The notes under the pieces were generated by a model. It did no database searches and had not been told where the DNA came from. It saw nothing but the letters and a program-made list of their open reading frames with translations. DNA of 52,788 bases, taken from positions 1-52,788 of the IMG/VR virus record IMGVR_UViG_3300007775_000137; one strand, written 5' to 3'. The translations under genes and the position numbers were made by a program. This stretch comes from a virus. Of this stretch, positions 1 to 6,996 are shown in pieces (the first letter of the stretch is position 1; each line of letters starts with the position of its first letter).

Positions 1-1
1 A

Positions 2-139
2 AACCGTTTTAGAAAACGTGCAGAAATTGAGCAGAAAACATTAACATGGATTGCAGGGGGATTACTTGTGAAACAAGTAAAACTTTCGGAGATGCCAGAC
101 GATTACCCAAAATCAAGAATAGAATTTTTGAACGAATAA
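2..139 (+). CDS. 3' end of a plus-strand gene cut by the window edge
   Basis: An open frame runs from base 2 to a TAA at 137-139 and gives 45 residues ending in KSRIEFLNE. No start codon is needed because the gene begins outside the window. An intrinsic terminator follows within a few bases, which supports a real gene end. The fragment is charged, has no recognisable motif, and I cannot assign a function. It shares its strand with the toxin-antitoxin-like pair downstream and is opposite to nearly everything else. Confidence 0.5.
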   Translation, partial: NRFRKRAEIEQKTLTWIAGGLLVKQVKLSEMPDDYPKSRIEFLNE

Positions 140-140
140 A

Positions 141-167
141 AAAACCCTCGATTAAGAGGGTTTTTAT
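141..167 (+). terminator. intrinsic terminator of the left-edge gene
   Basis: CCCTC (145-149) pairs with GAGGG (156-160) around a 6-nt loop and is followed by TTTTTATTT. It lies two bases after the stop codon of the partial gene. The flanking A-run could let it work on the other strand too. Confidence 0.75.
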
Positions 168-215
168 TTCGGATTTATATACTTCGCAAACCCACATTAA
201 GGCCAGTTGTGGAAA

Positions 216-239
216 TGTTGACAACACCTATTGTATAAT
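216..239 (+). promoter_or_regulatory. probable promoter and dyad upstream of the PBECR/DUF2283 pair
   Basis: A consensus -10 TATAAT (234-239) with TTG upstream lies about 90 bp before the first gene of the pair. No good -35 sits at 16-18 bp. Instead the palindrome TGTTGACAACA (216-226) lies just upstream, as expected for an operator or activator site. Self-regulation by the pair is an inference from this arrangement. Confidence 0.4.
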
Positions 240-327
240 GTAAAGTGATTATATGTTCTGTTGCGTCCTCAAAATGCAGTAAAAGTCGAATCTTAATCGT
301 TTATTTAATGTAACAGGGGTAGGATGA

Positions 328-669
328 GTGTCTGTACGCAATGATACTTTATTTGAAACAATAGACCCTAGAGGGCGTACAGTAATTTGCACAAAGCGTT
401 GCTGGTATGAACATATCTTAGCTAGTAGAGCTTGGATGGAGAACTGGGAACAAAGGATTATTGCAGTAATTAAAGCCCCCACGTATGGTATATTTCAAGA
501 CCCCGATTTTGAAGATCGGCATGTTTATTATAAACGGCAAACAAAGAAAGGACGTTTGCTAAAAGTTGTAGTTAAGGTTTCAGATACCGAACCAGATCAA
601 GTGATAACTGCATTCCCGACAGATTCGACAAAAGAAGGGGAGGTTTGGATATGGCCCAAGAGCGATTAG
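328..669 (+). CDS. PBECR2-like nuclease-fold protein, possible toxin
   Basis: 113 aa. The sequence resembles the phage-Barnase-EndoU-ColicinE5/D-RelE (PBECR2) family. It has DPRGRTVICTKRCWYEHIL near residues 13-31, an HVYYKRQ strand, then KVVVKVSD and VITAFPTDS towards the C-terminus. The usual His-Pro-Glu-Met after the helix histidine reads differently here. The start is GTG at 328 behind an AGGGG/AGGA site; the nearby ATG at 324 runs into a stop. The next gene overlaps by 19 bp, so the two are translationally coupled. Related domains are RNases or toxins; toxin activity here is inferred. Confidence 0.6.
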   Translation: MSVRNDTLFETIDPRGRTVICTKRCWYEHILASRAWMENWEQRIIAVIKAPTYGIFQDPDFEDRHVYYKRQTKKGRLLKVVVKVSDTEPDQVITAFPTDSTKEGEVWIWPKSD

Positions 670-914
670 TTGATACCGCATCCTTGAAGACAACAAAACT
701 CGCAAAATATGTTGAGCAAGGTCAGTTTACGTTTATGCGCTATGATGCATATAGTGATAACTTAATGTTGACCTTTGTACCGAATACGATTGAAACAGTT
801 GTTCATTACATCGATGATCATGTAGCTCTTTTATATCGACCCGATACAAAAGAGGTGGTCGGCTTTCAAGTAGAAGCGTTCCTTCATAGCTTTGTGAAAA
901 TGAAAAAGCCATGA
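651..914 (+). CDS. DUF2283-like small protein, possible antitoxin
   Basis: 87 aa from ATG 651, which has GGGGAGG seven bases upstream; a TTG at 645 is a less likely start. The stretch MRYDAYSDNLMLTFV followed by VALLYRPDTKEVVGFQVEAF fits the DUF2283 pattern of a YDxxxDxL strand and a VGxE/Q strand. DUF2283 proteins often follow a DUF4258 toxin-like gene; here the partner is PBECR-like. The two genes overlap by 19 bp. A GAAA-tetraloop terminator follows 20 bp after the stop. Confidence 0.55.
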   Translation: MAQERLVDTASLKTTKLAKYVEQGQFTFMRYDAYSDNLMLTFVPNTIETVVHYIDDHVALLYRPDTKEVVGFQVEAFLHSFVKMKKP

Positions 915-933
915 ATGCTATTTTAGACAAAAA

Positions 934-960
934 CGATCAGAAATGATCGAGGGATTTTTT
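934..960 (+). terminator. terminator after the PBECR/DUF2283 pair
   Basis: CGATCA (934-939), GAAA tetraloop, TGATCG (944-949), then AGGGA and six T (955-960). The stem also contains the first GATC-N6-GATC unit of the repeat cluster that follows. Confidence 0.65.
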
Positions 961-1051
961 GATCATTTCTGATCAATTTAGATCATTTAGTTATTGACAC
1001 TGATCATTTCCGATCCTTTCAAATCAAAAAAGAAACGATCTGTCAATGATC
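935..1051. repeat. cluster of GATC-flanked 14-bp repeats, helically spaced
   Basis: Nine GATC tetramers start at 935, 945, 961, 971, 981, 1002, 1012, 1037 and 1048. Most steps are 10 or 11 bp, close to one helical turn. The 14-mer GATCATTTCYGATC occurs at 961 and 1002, and its reverse complement at 935; the 1037-1051 copy is diverged. The cluster lies between convergent plus- and minus-strand transcription units. It could be an operator or iteron array. No regulator can be assigned. Confidence 0.7.
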
Positions 1052-1103
1052 TGTGTTGACCCTTTACATCAAAACTTTGGGAAGTACAATTGAGGTGTCA
1101 AAA

Positions 1104-1400
1104 CAAAAGCCTCGCACAGGGCGAGACTCTTATAGCGGGGTGATTAAAATCACCATATGCTTTTTGCTGGTCACACAAAGTATATGGAAGTGCATCACCA
1201 TTGTCAATAGTTTGTAAACTGTTGACAGTGCCACGCGGTTTTAATCCTCCAAACGGAGGTGCCACCGTGTTAATCCTCGTGATTATCACACCAACGGCCG
1301 TAATTATTGCGGTCATATCGTCGCTAACCCCCACTGGTTGATTTTTGGCTAGTGGGGGAACAAACGGTAAGGGCTAGGATTTACACCCTTTAACTAATAT
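1104..1400 (-). ncRNA. free-standing RNA locus with two promoters and a terminator
   Basis: A transcript from about 1400 to 1104 is framed by a strong promoter (1407-1435) and an intrinsic terminator (GTCTCGC / GCGAGGC, 1108-1128, then T4). The predicted RNA has clear helices: CCCCCACT with AGTGGGGG around 1338-1366, and CCTCC with GGAGG around 1246-1259. A weak reading frame (ATG at 1316, ending 1098, 72 aa) has no good ribosome site and runs through the terminator, so I favour RNA. A second promoter inside would give a ~65-nt short form. The RNA family is not recognised. Confidence 0.55.
1179..1226 (-). promoter_or_regulatory. internal promoter with AGTTTGTAAACT operator
   Basis: Minus-strand -35 TTGACA (1207-1202), 17-bp spacer, -10 TATACT (1184-1179). 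Directly upstream and overlapping the -35 is a 24-bp dyad (1203-1226) built on AGTTTGTAAACT. The same dodecamer lies in two other promoters of this window (39637-39648, 45151-45162), which suggests one repressor controlling several units. Confidence 0.65.
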
Positions 1401-1406
1401 GCACCT

Positions 1407-1435
1407 ATTTTAGCATTTTAGCTTGGTTTTGTCAA
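1407..1435 (-). promoter_or_regulatory. sigma70-type promoter
   Basis: TTGACA (1435-1430), 17-bp spacer, TAAAAT (1412-1407) on the minus strand, in the gap downstream of the MazG-like gene. It reads into the RNA locus at 1104-1400. Confidence 0.7.
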
Positions 1436-1476
1436 GTATATAATTCCGTTTTATTTTGCTTATTTCTCGTTATTTT

Positions 1477-1779
1477 CTAAATCCAGCCGTGACCGTCCTT
1501 TAATTTCTCTGCATTGGCCGCATCAAGCTCATCTACTGTAATGCCCAACAAATAAGCCGCAATAACCACGTTGTAAAACAAATCTCCTAACTCATCAATC
1601 ATTTGCTCCCTAGTGATTTTCTTAGATGGTTTATAGGCTTGCTTATCCACTAATGAGGCAAACTCACCCGCCTCGCTTGCCATGCCGATGGCTACATGCA
1701 ACATATGATCTTTCATTGGTATTTTGTCATCAAACCACGTTGTTAGGCATCTTTTTTGGTATTTGTCTGGTTGATTCAT
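1477..1779 (-). CDS. MazG-like nucleotide pyrophosphohydrolase
   Basis: 100 aa. The alpha-helical MazG signature is visible: SEAGEFASLVDK in the first half and IDELGDLFYNV about 30 residues later. These supply the E-E/E-D metal ligands that hydrolyse NTPs to NMP and pyrophosphate. Phage MazG proteins clean non-canonical dNTPs or lower alarmones such as ppGpp; which applies here is unknown. I place the start at 1779 because ATGA overlaps the stop of the HNH gene and GGAATGGAAA precedes it; an ATG at 1791 is also in frame. Confidence 0.8.
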   Translation of the reverse strand: MNQPDKYQKRCLTTWFDDKIPMKDHMLHVAIGMASEAGEFASLVDKQAYKPSKKITREQMIDELGDLFYNVVIAAYLLGITVDELDAANAEKLKDGHGWI

Positions 1780-2321
1780 TTTCCATTCCATGTTGGGTTT
1801 TCTAAATAGCTAACGGCATTTTTCAGAAGTTGTAAATCATCTTGAAATTTACCTAATCCCATATTGCAATTTGAGCAAAGCAATCCTCTTACCTTGCCAG
1901 TATCATGACAGTGATCTACATGTAATCTGTGTTTTCTTGCATCAGCTTGTGTAGCTCCACAAATAGCACATGTGCCATTTTGTTTTTCAAGCATTTTTTC
2001 ATAATCTTCTATGTCAATTCCAAATGCCGATTTAAGTCTAGTGTTTATTCGGCTACGTTTGCTTCTGTTTTTTGAGGCTTCTAGGCACTTTTCACGATAT
2101 TCAGGATCGTTTGCATATCGTTCCCTTCTGCGCCTATTTTTCTCTTCTTTGTAATCTTCTTGCCATTCTACCCATCGTTCTTTGTTTTCTTGATAGTATT
2201 GGCGCATGTATTTCTTGTTTTCTTCTGGCAAGCGACTTTGAGCCTTTCGCCTAGCGCGTTCCTCTGGATCGGATTGATATTTTTCTCGTCTACTTTTTGC
2301 GTATTCCGGTTTCCATACCAT
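1776..2321 (-). CDS. HNH endonuclease VII-type (free-standing homing endonuclease)
   Basis: 181 aa. A long Arg/Glu/Lys-rich N-terminal region, probably helical and DNA binding, spans about residues 1-110. It is followed by the recombination-endonuclease-VII type HNH fold: CAICGATQADARKHRLHVDH, CHDTGKVRGLLCSNCN. The two CxxC pairs and the H-x-DH motif are intact. Such genes sit in phage genomes as selfish homing endonucleases. It is wedged between the methyltransferase and MazG genes and overlaps MazG by four bases, so it is co-transcribed. Confidence 0.85.
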   Translation of the reverse strand: MVWKPEYAKSRREKYQSDPEERARRKAQSRLPEENKKYMRQYYQENKERWVEWQEDYKEEKNRRRRERYANDPEYREKCLEASKNRSKRSRINTRLKSAFGIDIEDYEKMLEKQNGTCAICGATQADARKHRLHVDHCHDTGKVRGLLCSNCNMGLGKFQDDLQLLKNAVSYLENPTWNGK

Positions 2322-2361
2322 CTTAATATTTTATCATATTTGCCAATTCAAGACAATAAAT

Positions 2362-3210
2362 CTATTCTGTATTATTTTTTGTAAGCAACACATCAAATAA
2401 GTTTTGTTGACCTGGATTTTGCTCTTTCATTAATGTGGGAGAAAACCCATATGCCTTAATTTCTTCACGGTATTTGGTGTAGTCATCAACCCACTTTTTC
2501 CCATCGGCATATAAATTTTTATCTATTTCAAAACCATATCCCTTACGTCCTAAATTTTCAGCCGCAATAATGGTAGACCCACTTCCAGCAACCGGATCGA
2601 TCACTACGTCGCCTTCGTCTGTAAAGATTTCAATCAACCGCTCTAACAGTTTTACAGGCTTTTGGGTCGGATGTATCTTGCGGTATAACGGACTTTTCGT
2701 ATCGTCACTAATCCAGTTCATAACATTAAAAACCATCTTGCCGTTATTGTTAAACTTTGGCAGCTTGTCACGATAAAGGATTAGCGCGTACTCTGCATTA
2801 CCCACTACCCGCATATTCGCCTTCAGCACCTGCGCACTAAAGTTTTTGCGAAAAACAAGATTAATATAATTATTAATGTCGTACTTTTTGGCTAGCTCTA
2901 TAATTCCCGGCTGTTGCTCAAAGGAACAAAAAACAATCATGCAGGGGGCTTGCCCTCGTTCTTTTGGCTCCTTCTTCATCAGCTTACTACAAAAGTGCAT
3001 GAACTCATTTGAGTTAAAGTTGTCATCCGTTGCAAAAAACTTTTTACCCGCAAGCTCGGATTGCCCATTGCTATTGTCGCCATCGACATACCATTGTGGG
3101 TTAGAGCCGTAGGCGTCAATCCCTATGTTGTACGGAATGTCAGCAATTACCAGTTGAGCGCGTGGTATTTGGTAGCCTTTGAAGTTTTGAAAATGATCTC
3201 TAATTAGCAT
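2362..3210 (-). CDS. beta-class DNA N6-adenine/N4-cytosine methyltransferase
   Basis: 282 aa. The catalytic motif is ADIPYNIG near residue 22, a DPPY-type motif with Ile in the second position. The AdoMet-binding motif DPVAGSGS comes near the C-terminus after HPTQKPVKLLERLI. Motif IV before motif I defines the beta class. It presumably marks phage DNA against host restriction; target specificity cannot be read from sequence. It follows the VWA gene by one base, in an operon started by the regulated leader at 3767-3925. Confidence 0.85.
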   Translation of the reverse strand: MLIRDHFQNFKGYQIPRAQLVIADIPYNIGIDAYGSNPQWYVDGDNSNGQSELAGKKFFATDDNFNSNEFMHFCSKLMKKEPKERGQAPCMIVFCSFEQQPGIIELAKKYDINNYINLVFRKNFSAQVLKANMRVVGNAEYALILYRDKLPKFNNNGKMVFNVMNWISDDTKSPLYRKIHPTQKPVKLLERLIEIFTDEGDVVIDPVAGSGSTIIAAENLGRKGYGFEIDKNLYADGKKWVDDYTKYREEIKAYGFSPTLMKEQNPGQQNLFDVLLTKNNTE

Positions 3211-3211
3211 T

Positions 3212-3766
3212 TTAACCTTTTAACAACAATTCTACGCCTGCCCCCAACATACCGGGCGCATCCGCTTCAAACCGCTTCCCACCCGTAACACTCATAAGTT
3301 TGTCTAAAAACTCTTGACCACTGCCACCTTCACGGCCAATGTAAATACAATCAATCCGGCTTGTAAAAGTAGCCGCCACTTTCAATGTTTCCCGTTCATC
3401 ATTTGGCGCACCATCTGACACTAGAATGATTTTTAAACCACAATCATCAGCTACTTTTACAAATTGCAATGCCTTAGCCATATCGGTACTGCCACCGCAA
3501 TATTGCACGTCGCCATGTGGACAAAAAACAACATCATCAGCAAAACAAATCAATGCAATTTTGCCGGGATGTTGTTTTTGCAATCGCTTAAGTTCTGCTT
3601 TTGCAGCTTCTTTTCTTGACATGTCGTTTGGCGCGTCTTTTGTTGTCATGCTTCCAGAATCATCTAACAGGATAACAATTTCCGCACTCAAAAACGATTC
3701 GGCCAATGATTGATTTTCTCGTTTTGCTATGTGTGAGAGGCTACCCGGTATGATTGCTTTACTCAT
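3212..3766 (-). CDS. von Willebrand factor A domain protein
   Basis: 184 aa. A near-complete VWA domain: the MIDAS motif EIVILLDDSGSMTT near residues 34-47, then KIALICFADDVV, GGSTDMAKAL and IILVSDGAPND. The DxSxS, T and D metal-binding positions are all present. VWA domains form Mg-dependent protein contacts; the phage role is unknown, and no MoxR-type ATPase partner is present. Start is ATG 3766, preceded by CAGGAG; a frame-extending TTG at 3799 lies inside the leader hairpin. First gene after a structured leader. Confidence 0.8.
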   Translation of the reverse strand: MSKAIIPGSLSHIAKRENQSLAESFLSAEIVILLDDSGSMTTKDAPNDMSRKEAAKAELKRLQKQHPGKIALICFADDVVFCPHGDVQYCGGSTDMAKALQFVKVADDCGLKIILVSDGAPNDERETLKVAATFTSRIDCIYIGREGGSGQEFLDKLMSVTGGKRFEADAPGMLGAGVELLLKG

Positions 3767-3925
3767 TTCATTCTCCTGTATAAAAAACAAGCGGGACAAT
3801 ATGTTTTTTAGACCGCCAAGTCTTACATATTGCCCCGCTGTTTAGGCGTATGCGGTTGTACAACAAACTTTATAATCTTTGATTTTGGTTTAGTAAATTA
3901 AAAAGTCTGTTAACTTGGCGGTATT
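3767..3925 (-). promoter_or_regulatory. structured attenuator-like leader of the VWA-methyltransferase operon
   Basis: Transcription should begin near 3924. A 14-bp stem forms between GCGGGGCAATATGT (3841-3828) and ACATATTGTCCCGC (3804-3791), with one G-U pair. It is followed by TTGTTTTTT and then CAGGAG and the gene start, so it is terminator-like. The loop contains ACTTGGCGGT (3821-3812). The first transcribed bases contain its exact complement ACCGCCAAGT (3922-3913). This 10-bp long-range pairing could form a pseudoknot or an alternative fold that controls readthrough. Confidence 0.6.
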
Positions 3926-3930
3926 GTGCC

Positions 3931-3959
3931 ATTATAGCACCACTGGTAAGCCATTGCAA
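3931..3959 (-). promoter_or_regulatory. strong promoter of the VWA-methyltransferase operon
   Basis: Minus-strand TTGCAA (3959-3954), 17-bp spacer, TGC-TATAAT (-10 at 3936-3931). It sits three bases after the stop of the DnaJ gene and reads into the structured leader. Confidence 0.75.
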
Positions 3960-3962
3960 TAC

Positions 3963-4808
3963 CTAAATCCATTCTTCAACAATTGACTTTGTTGTCTTGT
4001 CGAATGACGTAACAAGCTCCATATAGCCGCGCTTAATTGGCTCCCATTTCATAATCTTCTCGATTACAAAACGTCCAACTTCCTCTTTCCCCGTTGCCAT
4101 AATTAAGCCACAGCGCAACGGCGGACGGTAAAAGTTATCATTTTTTTGCCAACCATAATCAGGCTGATTTTCAAGACTGGCAGTCAATGTCAAGCCAGCA
4201 TCATATTTACGGCGCATCATTGGATTAGATAAAGTTTCATAGGCATCTTGCACTTTACGAAACATTTCATCAGCATCATCATCTTTGCATACGTCGGGAT
4301 GGAATCGTTTAGCCATGCGCCGATAACCTTTTTTAATTTCATCATCCGTTGCATTGCGGGAAACAACCAACAAACCATACAGGGTTTCGTAATTAGATTT
4401 TCCAGTTTGACCACCAATGCCACAATCAAACCAATCTCGCAAAACATCCTCTGAACATACAGTATTCCAATTGCCATCAAAATCTAAAGCAAATGATAGA
4501 TTGTTACCACCGCCGCGATCTTTTGGTGCGCCTATGTATTTCACTCGTAAAAGCTTAACAATCGGCCCTGTGTTTTCCGGTTTTGGCACTCCGATAACAT
4601 CAGGATAATTGCCGAAATGAACCATGCTCAAATCATCCAAAAGTTTCTTATGGCGGTTGTGAACCAGCCAATGACTAAATTTACCATTGACATATGCAGG
4701 TTGCCTTTCATTTTGCGGTATTTTGCTTTTCAGGCCGGCAACTAATCCCTTGTCATAAGGCGAGTAGTATTCTATACCCTGTATAGTGTGTCTAATTTCT
4801 AGTTTCAT
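3963..4808 (-). CDS. DnaJ-domain protein
   Basis: 281 aa from ATG 4808. A J domain lies at about residues 160-225: YETLYGLLVVSRNATDDEIK, then KRFHPDVCKDDD with the essential HPD tripeptide, then DAYETLSNPMMRRKYD. The 160 residues before it and the C-terminal 55 match nothing I know. J domains stimulate host DnaK, and lambda uses this to start replication; the position beside recombination genes fits a replication role, but that is inferred. The start overlaps the Lar-like gene by 17 bp. Confidence 0.8.
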   Translation of the reverse strand: MKLEIRHTIQGIEYYSPYDKGLVAGLKSKIPQNERQPAYVNGKFSHWLVHNRHKKLLDDLSMVHFGNYPDVIGVPKPENTGPIVKLLRVKYIGAPKDRGGGNNLSFALDFDGNWNTVCSEDVLRDWFDCGIGGQTGKSNYETLYGLLVVSRNATDDEIKKGYRRMAKRFHPDVCKDDDADEMFRKVQDAYETLSNPMMRRKYDAGLTLTASLENQPDYGWQKNDNFYRPPLRCGLIMATGKEEVGRFVIEKIMKWEPIKRGYMELVTSFDKTTKSIVEEWI

Positions 4809-4974
4809 CTTTTCCCGCTTCATTCCATTTTTCAATCGCCATTTCCTGGCTTTCCGCATTTGGCCCATAGCATCGGCATTTTGAGCAGTGAACACAAAAG
4901 GCCAAATGTCCAATATCTAACACGTCATTTCCGTCTTTTGGTTCATTGCAAAATGGGCAATTATTTATCTTCAT
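4792..4974 (-). CDS. Lar-like restriction-alleviation zinc-ribbon protein
   Basis: 60 aa from ATG 4974 with CAGGAG seven bases upstream. The order NCPFCNEPKD, VHCSKC, then AIEKWN fits the Lar family of phage and prophage proteins (CPFCG, C-x-C, AIxxWN). Rac prophage Lar modifies host EcoKI to spare phage DNA. Here the function is inferred from family alone, but it fits with the nearby DNA methyltransferase. Confidence 0.65.
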   Translation of the reverse strand: MKINNCPFCNEPKDGNDVLDIGHLAFCVHCSKCRCYGPNAESQEMAIEKWNEAGKDETRN

Positions 4975-4993
4975 TGCATCTCCTGTGATGATT

Positions 4994-5051
4994 AGAGCGG
5001 TTTTAATGGCAAACAGGATAGATACCACCCATAGGCCACAAAAACCGCTCT
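4994..5051 (-). other. intercistronic hairpin
   Basis: AGAGCGGTTTT (4994-5004) and AAAACCGCTCT (5041-5051) form an exact 11-bp inverted repeat around 36 bases between the 94-aa gene and the Lar-like gene. No T-run follows, so it is probably an RNA-processing or stability element rather than a terminator. Confidence 0.5.
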
Positions 5052-5056
5052 ACGCA

Positions 5057-5341
5057 TTACCCGCTATTGTCTCTGGCCTGAAACAACTCATCCAAAGCAT
5101 TCATAATTCGCTTCTCTGCGCTGTTTAGAGCCGCTTCTACATCGTTAACCGCCTGAATGGTAAAACCATCCGCATGTAAGTCTAACATGCCCCTAACGGC
5201 ATTCTGCAAGCTGCCAGGATACTTAATAATTCGCCAGTATTGTTCCTGATTTTTCGCATCTTCACTAGGAATAACAAGTTGCTCAATTTGCCACGCTTTA
5301 TAATTGTAATGCGTAGTCCGGTATTGTGGTTTATCGTCCAT
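5057..5341 (-). CDS. hypothetical protein
   Basis: 94 aa from ATG 5341, which has GGAGGAAAG just upstream, inside the end of the RecB-like gene (11-bp overlap). The N-terminal half holds QYRTTHYNYKAWQIEQ and the C-terminal half is a predicted helix with EAALNSAEKRIMNALDELF. No known domain. Its overlap with the exonuclease gene places it in the recombination operon. Confidence 0.65.
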   Translation of the reverse strand: MDDKPQYRTTHYNYKAWQIEQLVIPSEDAKNQEQYWRIIKYPGSLQNAVRGMLDLHADGFTIQAVNDVEAALNSAEKRIMNALDELFQARDNSG

Positions 5342-6056
5342 TCTTTCCTCCATATTCGCAAATATCCCAAAATCCACAATATTTATGATGACACCACCAA
5401 TTAGCCGGATCGGTCGGTGTGAATACTTCTTTTTGGATTGCTTGCCACACTTCATTAACCAATCCATACAGGGCAAAAACATCCTCATGCGTTCGTGTTG
5501 TTTCCAGAATTTGCACGGCTGGATTTTTCGTTTTGGTGAATACGATATAGCGAAATGTGGCAGGCAATTTAATCATTTGTAATTGTTCTAAAGCTGCTAG
5601 GTAAAATGTTGGTTGCAAACTGGCATCGGCTTGCTCTTGTGACCATTTTTTGCCGCTGGTTTTAATATCAATTGGAATGCCGTCTTTTTGAATCATGTCA
5701 ATGTAGCCAACAATAGGAACCGATACGCCTGGTATATGTAGCTCTGTTTTCATTTCCAATGATTCTGGATTGATGCTTAAACCCTGTATGGTTTGCACAA
5801 TATCGGGTGAGGTAAGCATTTTTTGACCTAGCAGATTCATTTCCTCAGTTAGACCATTTTCTAGCGCATTTTCTTGCCAAGTATCTGCCAATGTAACATC
5901 ATGCTCTAAATGTTGCCTGATTAATTTATGCCACGCGCTGCCAAACAAAAGCGCATCGCTGCTTTCCTCTTGCAGCTTATCCAAATAACGATATTTCCAT
6001 TGTTTGCCGCATTTTAGATATTTACTGATAGATGAGTATGATAAATGGTCAATCAT
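5331..6056 (-). CDS. RecB/Cas4-like PD-(D/E)XK exonuclease with probable Fe-S cluster
   Basis: 241 aa. The motifs in order are SISKYLKCGKQWKYRYLD, SAWHKLIRQHLE, then the nuclease core GYIDMIQKDGIPIDIKTSG (Asp, then D-x-K) and the QPTFYLAAL helix. One Cys in the first motif and three in WWCHHKYCGFWDIC match the four-Cys iron-sulfur pattern of AddB/Cas4-type nucleases. Next to a RecT-like annealing protein it probably supplies the 5'-3' resection partner. Start chosen at ATG 6056; ATG 6068 is possible. Confidence 0.8.
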   Translation of the reverse strand: MIDHLSYSSISKYLKCGKQWKYRYLDKLQEESSDALLFGSAWHKLIRQHLEHDVTLADTWQENALENGLTEEMNLLGQKMLTSPDIVQTIQGLSINPESLEMKTELHIPGVSVPIVGYIDMIQKDGIPIDIKTSGKKWSQEQADASLQPTFYLAALEQLQMIKLPATFRYIVFTKTKNPAVQILETTRTHEDVFALYGLVNEVWQAIQKEVFTPTDPANWWCHHKYCGFWDICEYGGKNGR

Positions 6057-6270
6057 TGGATTCACCATATTTTTCACCGCAAAATGGGCAAAATGAAGCC
6101 ATTACCTTTTTTGCACTGCCGCGCTTACTACTGTCTATTTTCTCTGTAGTAACAAGCGGTTGATCTGGTCTACTTTTTTCCCCAGTGTCCATATTGACCA
6201 TAAATGGTATAACAATACGGGTATTATGTTCTGCCATTTGTTTATTAAATTGTTCAATACATTTACACAT
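6049..6270 (-). CDS. small zinc-ribbon protein
   Basis: 73 aa from ATG 6270, which overlaps the RecT-like stop codon by eight bases. The C-terminal SFCPFCGEKYGESND gives one CxxC pair, and MCKCIE at the N-terminus could give the second. Function unknown. It sits between the annealing protein and the exonuclease and overlaps both. Confidence 0.65.
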   Translation of the reverse strand: MCKCIEQFNKQMAEHNTRIVIPFMVNMDTGEKSRPDQPLVTTEKIDSSKRGSAKKVMASFCPFCGEKYGESND

Positions 6271-6982
6271 TAGATTCGCCCTCACTCAACTTTTCATAAA
6301 CCGCTGCCATTTCTTCTGGTTTAGGAACACTCCCATTATTTGCATCTAAGATTTGTTTGAGAGTAAACCCGTATTTTCCCGTTAAGTCATTTAGGGTCAT
6401 TTCTTGCGGCTCATGTACTGAAAAACTACCTTCAATAATCGGACTGCCTTCACTGTCAACTTTCATTCCTAGTTCCTCAGGAATGTAAAGCGGCATTCCA
6501 AAAACATCAGGTGCATAAAACCGATAACCATTCGTAATTGCACGGCCAAAAAGCATATTTTTAGGATATTGTTTCCACACATCCTTACCTAGCAATCCCG
6601 CACTTTTGGCATCATCAATTGTAAATGTGGACACACCAGCCACGCCCCATTCACCACTGCGTCCTAGTCGCCAAATCTCAATTGTGCAAATCTTGTCAGT
6701 ATGTTCTTTAATCTCATAATCGTAATTCGGATGTTGACGCAATTTTGCCGCGATTGTATTTGACTGAACGGCCAATTTGCCATTTACAATGTATAACCCT
6801 GTATTGGCTGTTGAAAGATGCAAACCAGCTTCAAGGCAAAACAGCAGTTTAATAGTCGCTTCCCCAGGTTTGGTAATGCCAAATTTGCGGCTGTCATAAC
6901 TGGCAAGTGCGATCTTTTCTAGCATCTCATAAACATCTGGCGTTAATTTTTGCTGCGTGATTTCTAATGCTTTATCGTTCAT
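6263..6982 (-). CDS. RecT-like single-strand annealing protein
   Basis: 239 aa with AGGAG before ATG 6982. The core FTIDDAKSAGLLGKDVWKQY, PKNMLFGRAITNGYRFYAPD matches the RecT/Red-beta pattern of a basic AAGL-W-xxYP-xxML-xRA-xxR-xPD segment. Such proteins anneal complementary strands during phage recombination. An SSB-like protein, an ERCC4 nuclease and a RecB-like exonuclease in the same operon support this. The N-terminal region (residues 30-90) resembles host-range/nutrient-type repeats less clearly. Confidence 0.7.
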   Translation of the reverse strand: MNDKALEITQQKLTPDVYEMLEKIALASYDSRKFGITKPGEATIKLLFCLEAGLHLSTANTGLYIVNGKLAVQSNTIAAKLRQHPNYDYEIKEHTDKICTIEIWRLGRSGEWGVAGVSTFTIDDAKSAGLLGKDVWKQYPKNMLFGRAITNGYRFYAPDVFGMPLYIPEELGMKVDSEGSPIIEGSFSVHEPQEMTLNDLTGKYGFTLKQILDANNGSVPKPEEMAAVYEKLSEGESNV

Positions 6983-6996
6983 TTATTATTCTCCTG

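Noticed and set aside
46-243. 65-codon plus-strand frame near the left edge
   Set aside because: It runs through a clear intrinsic terminator (141-167) and competes with the better-supported partial frame 2-139.
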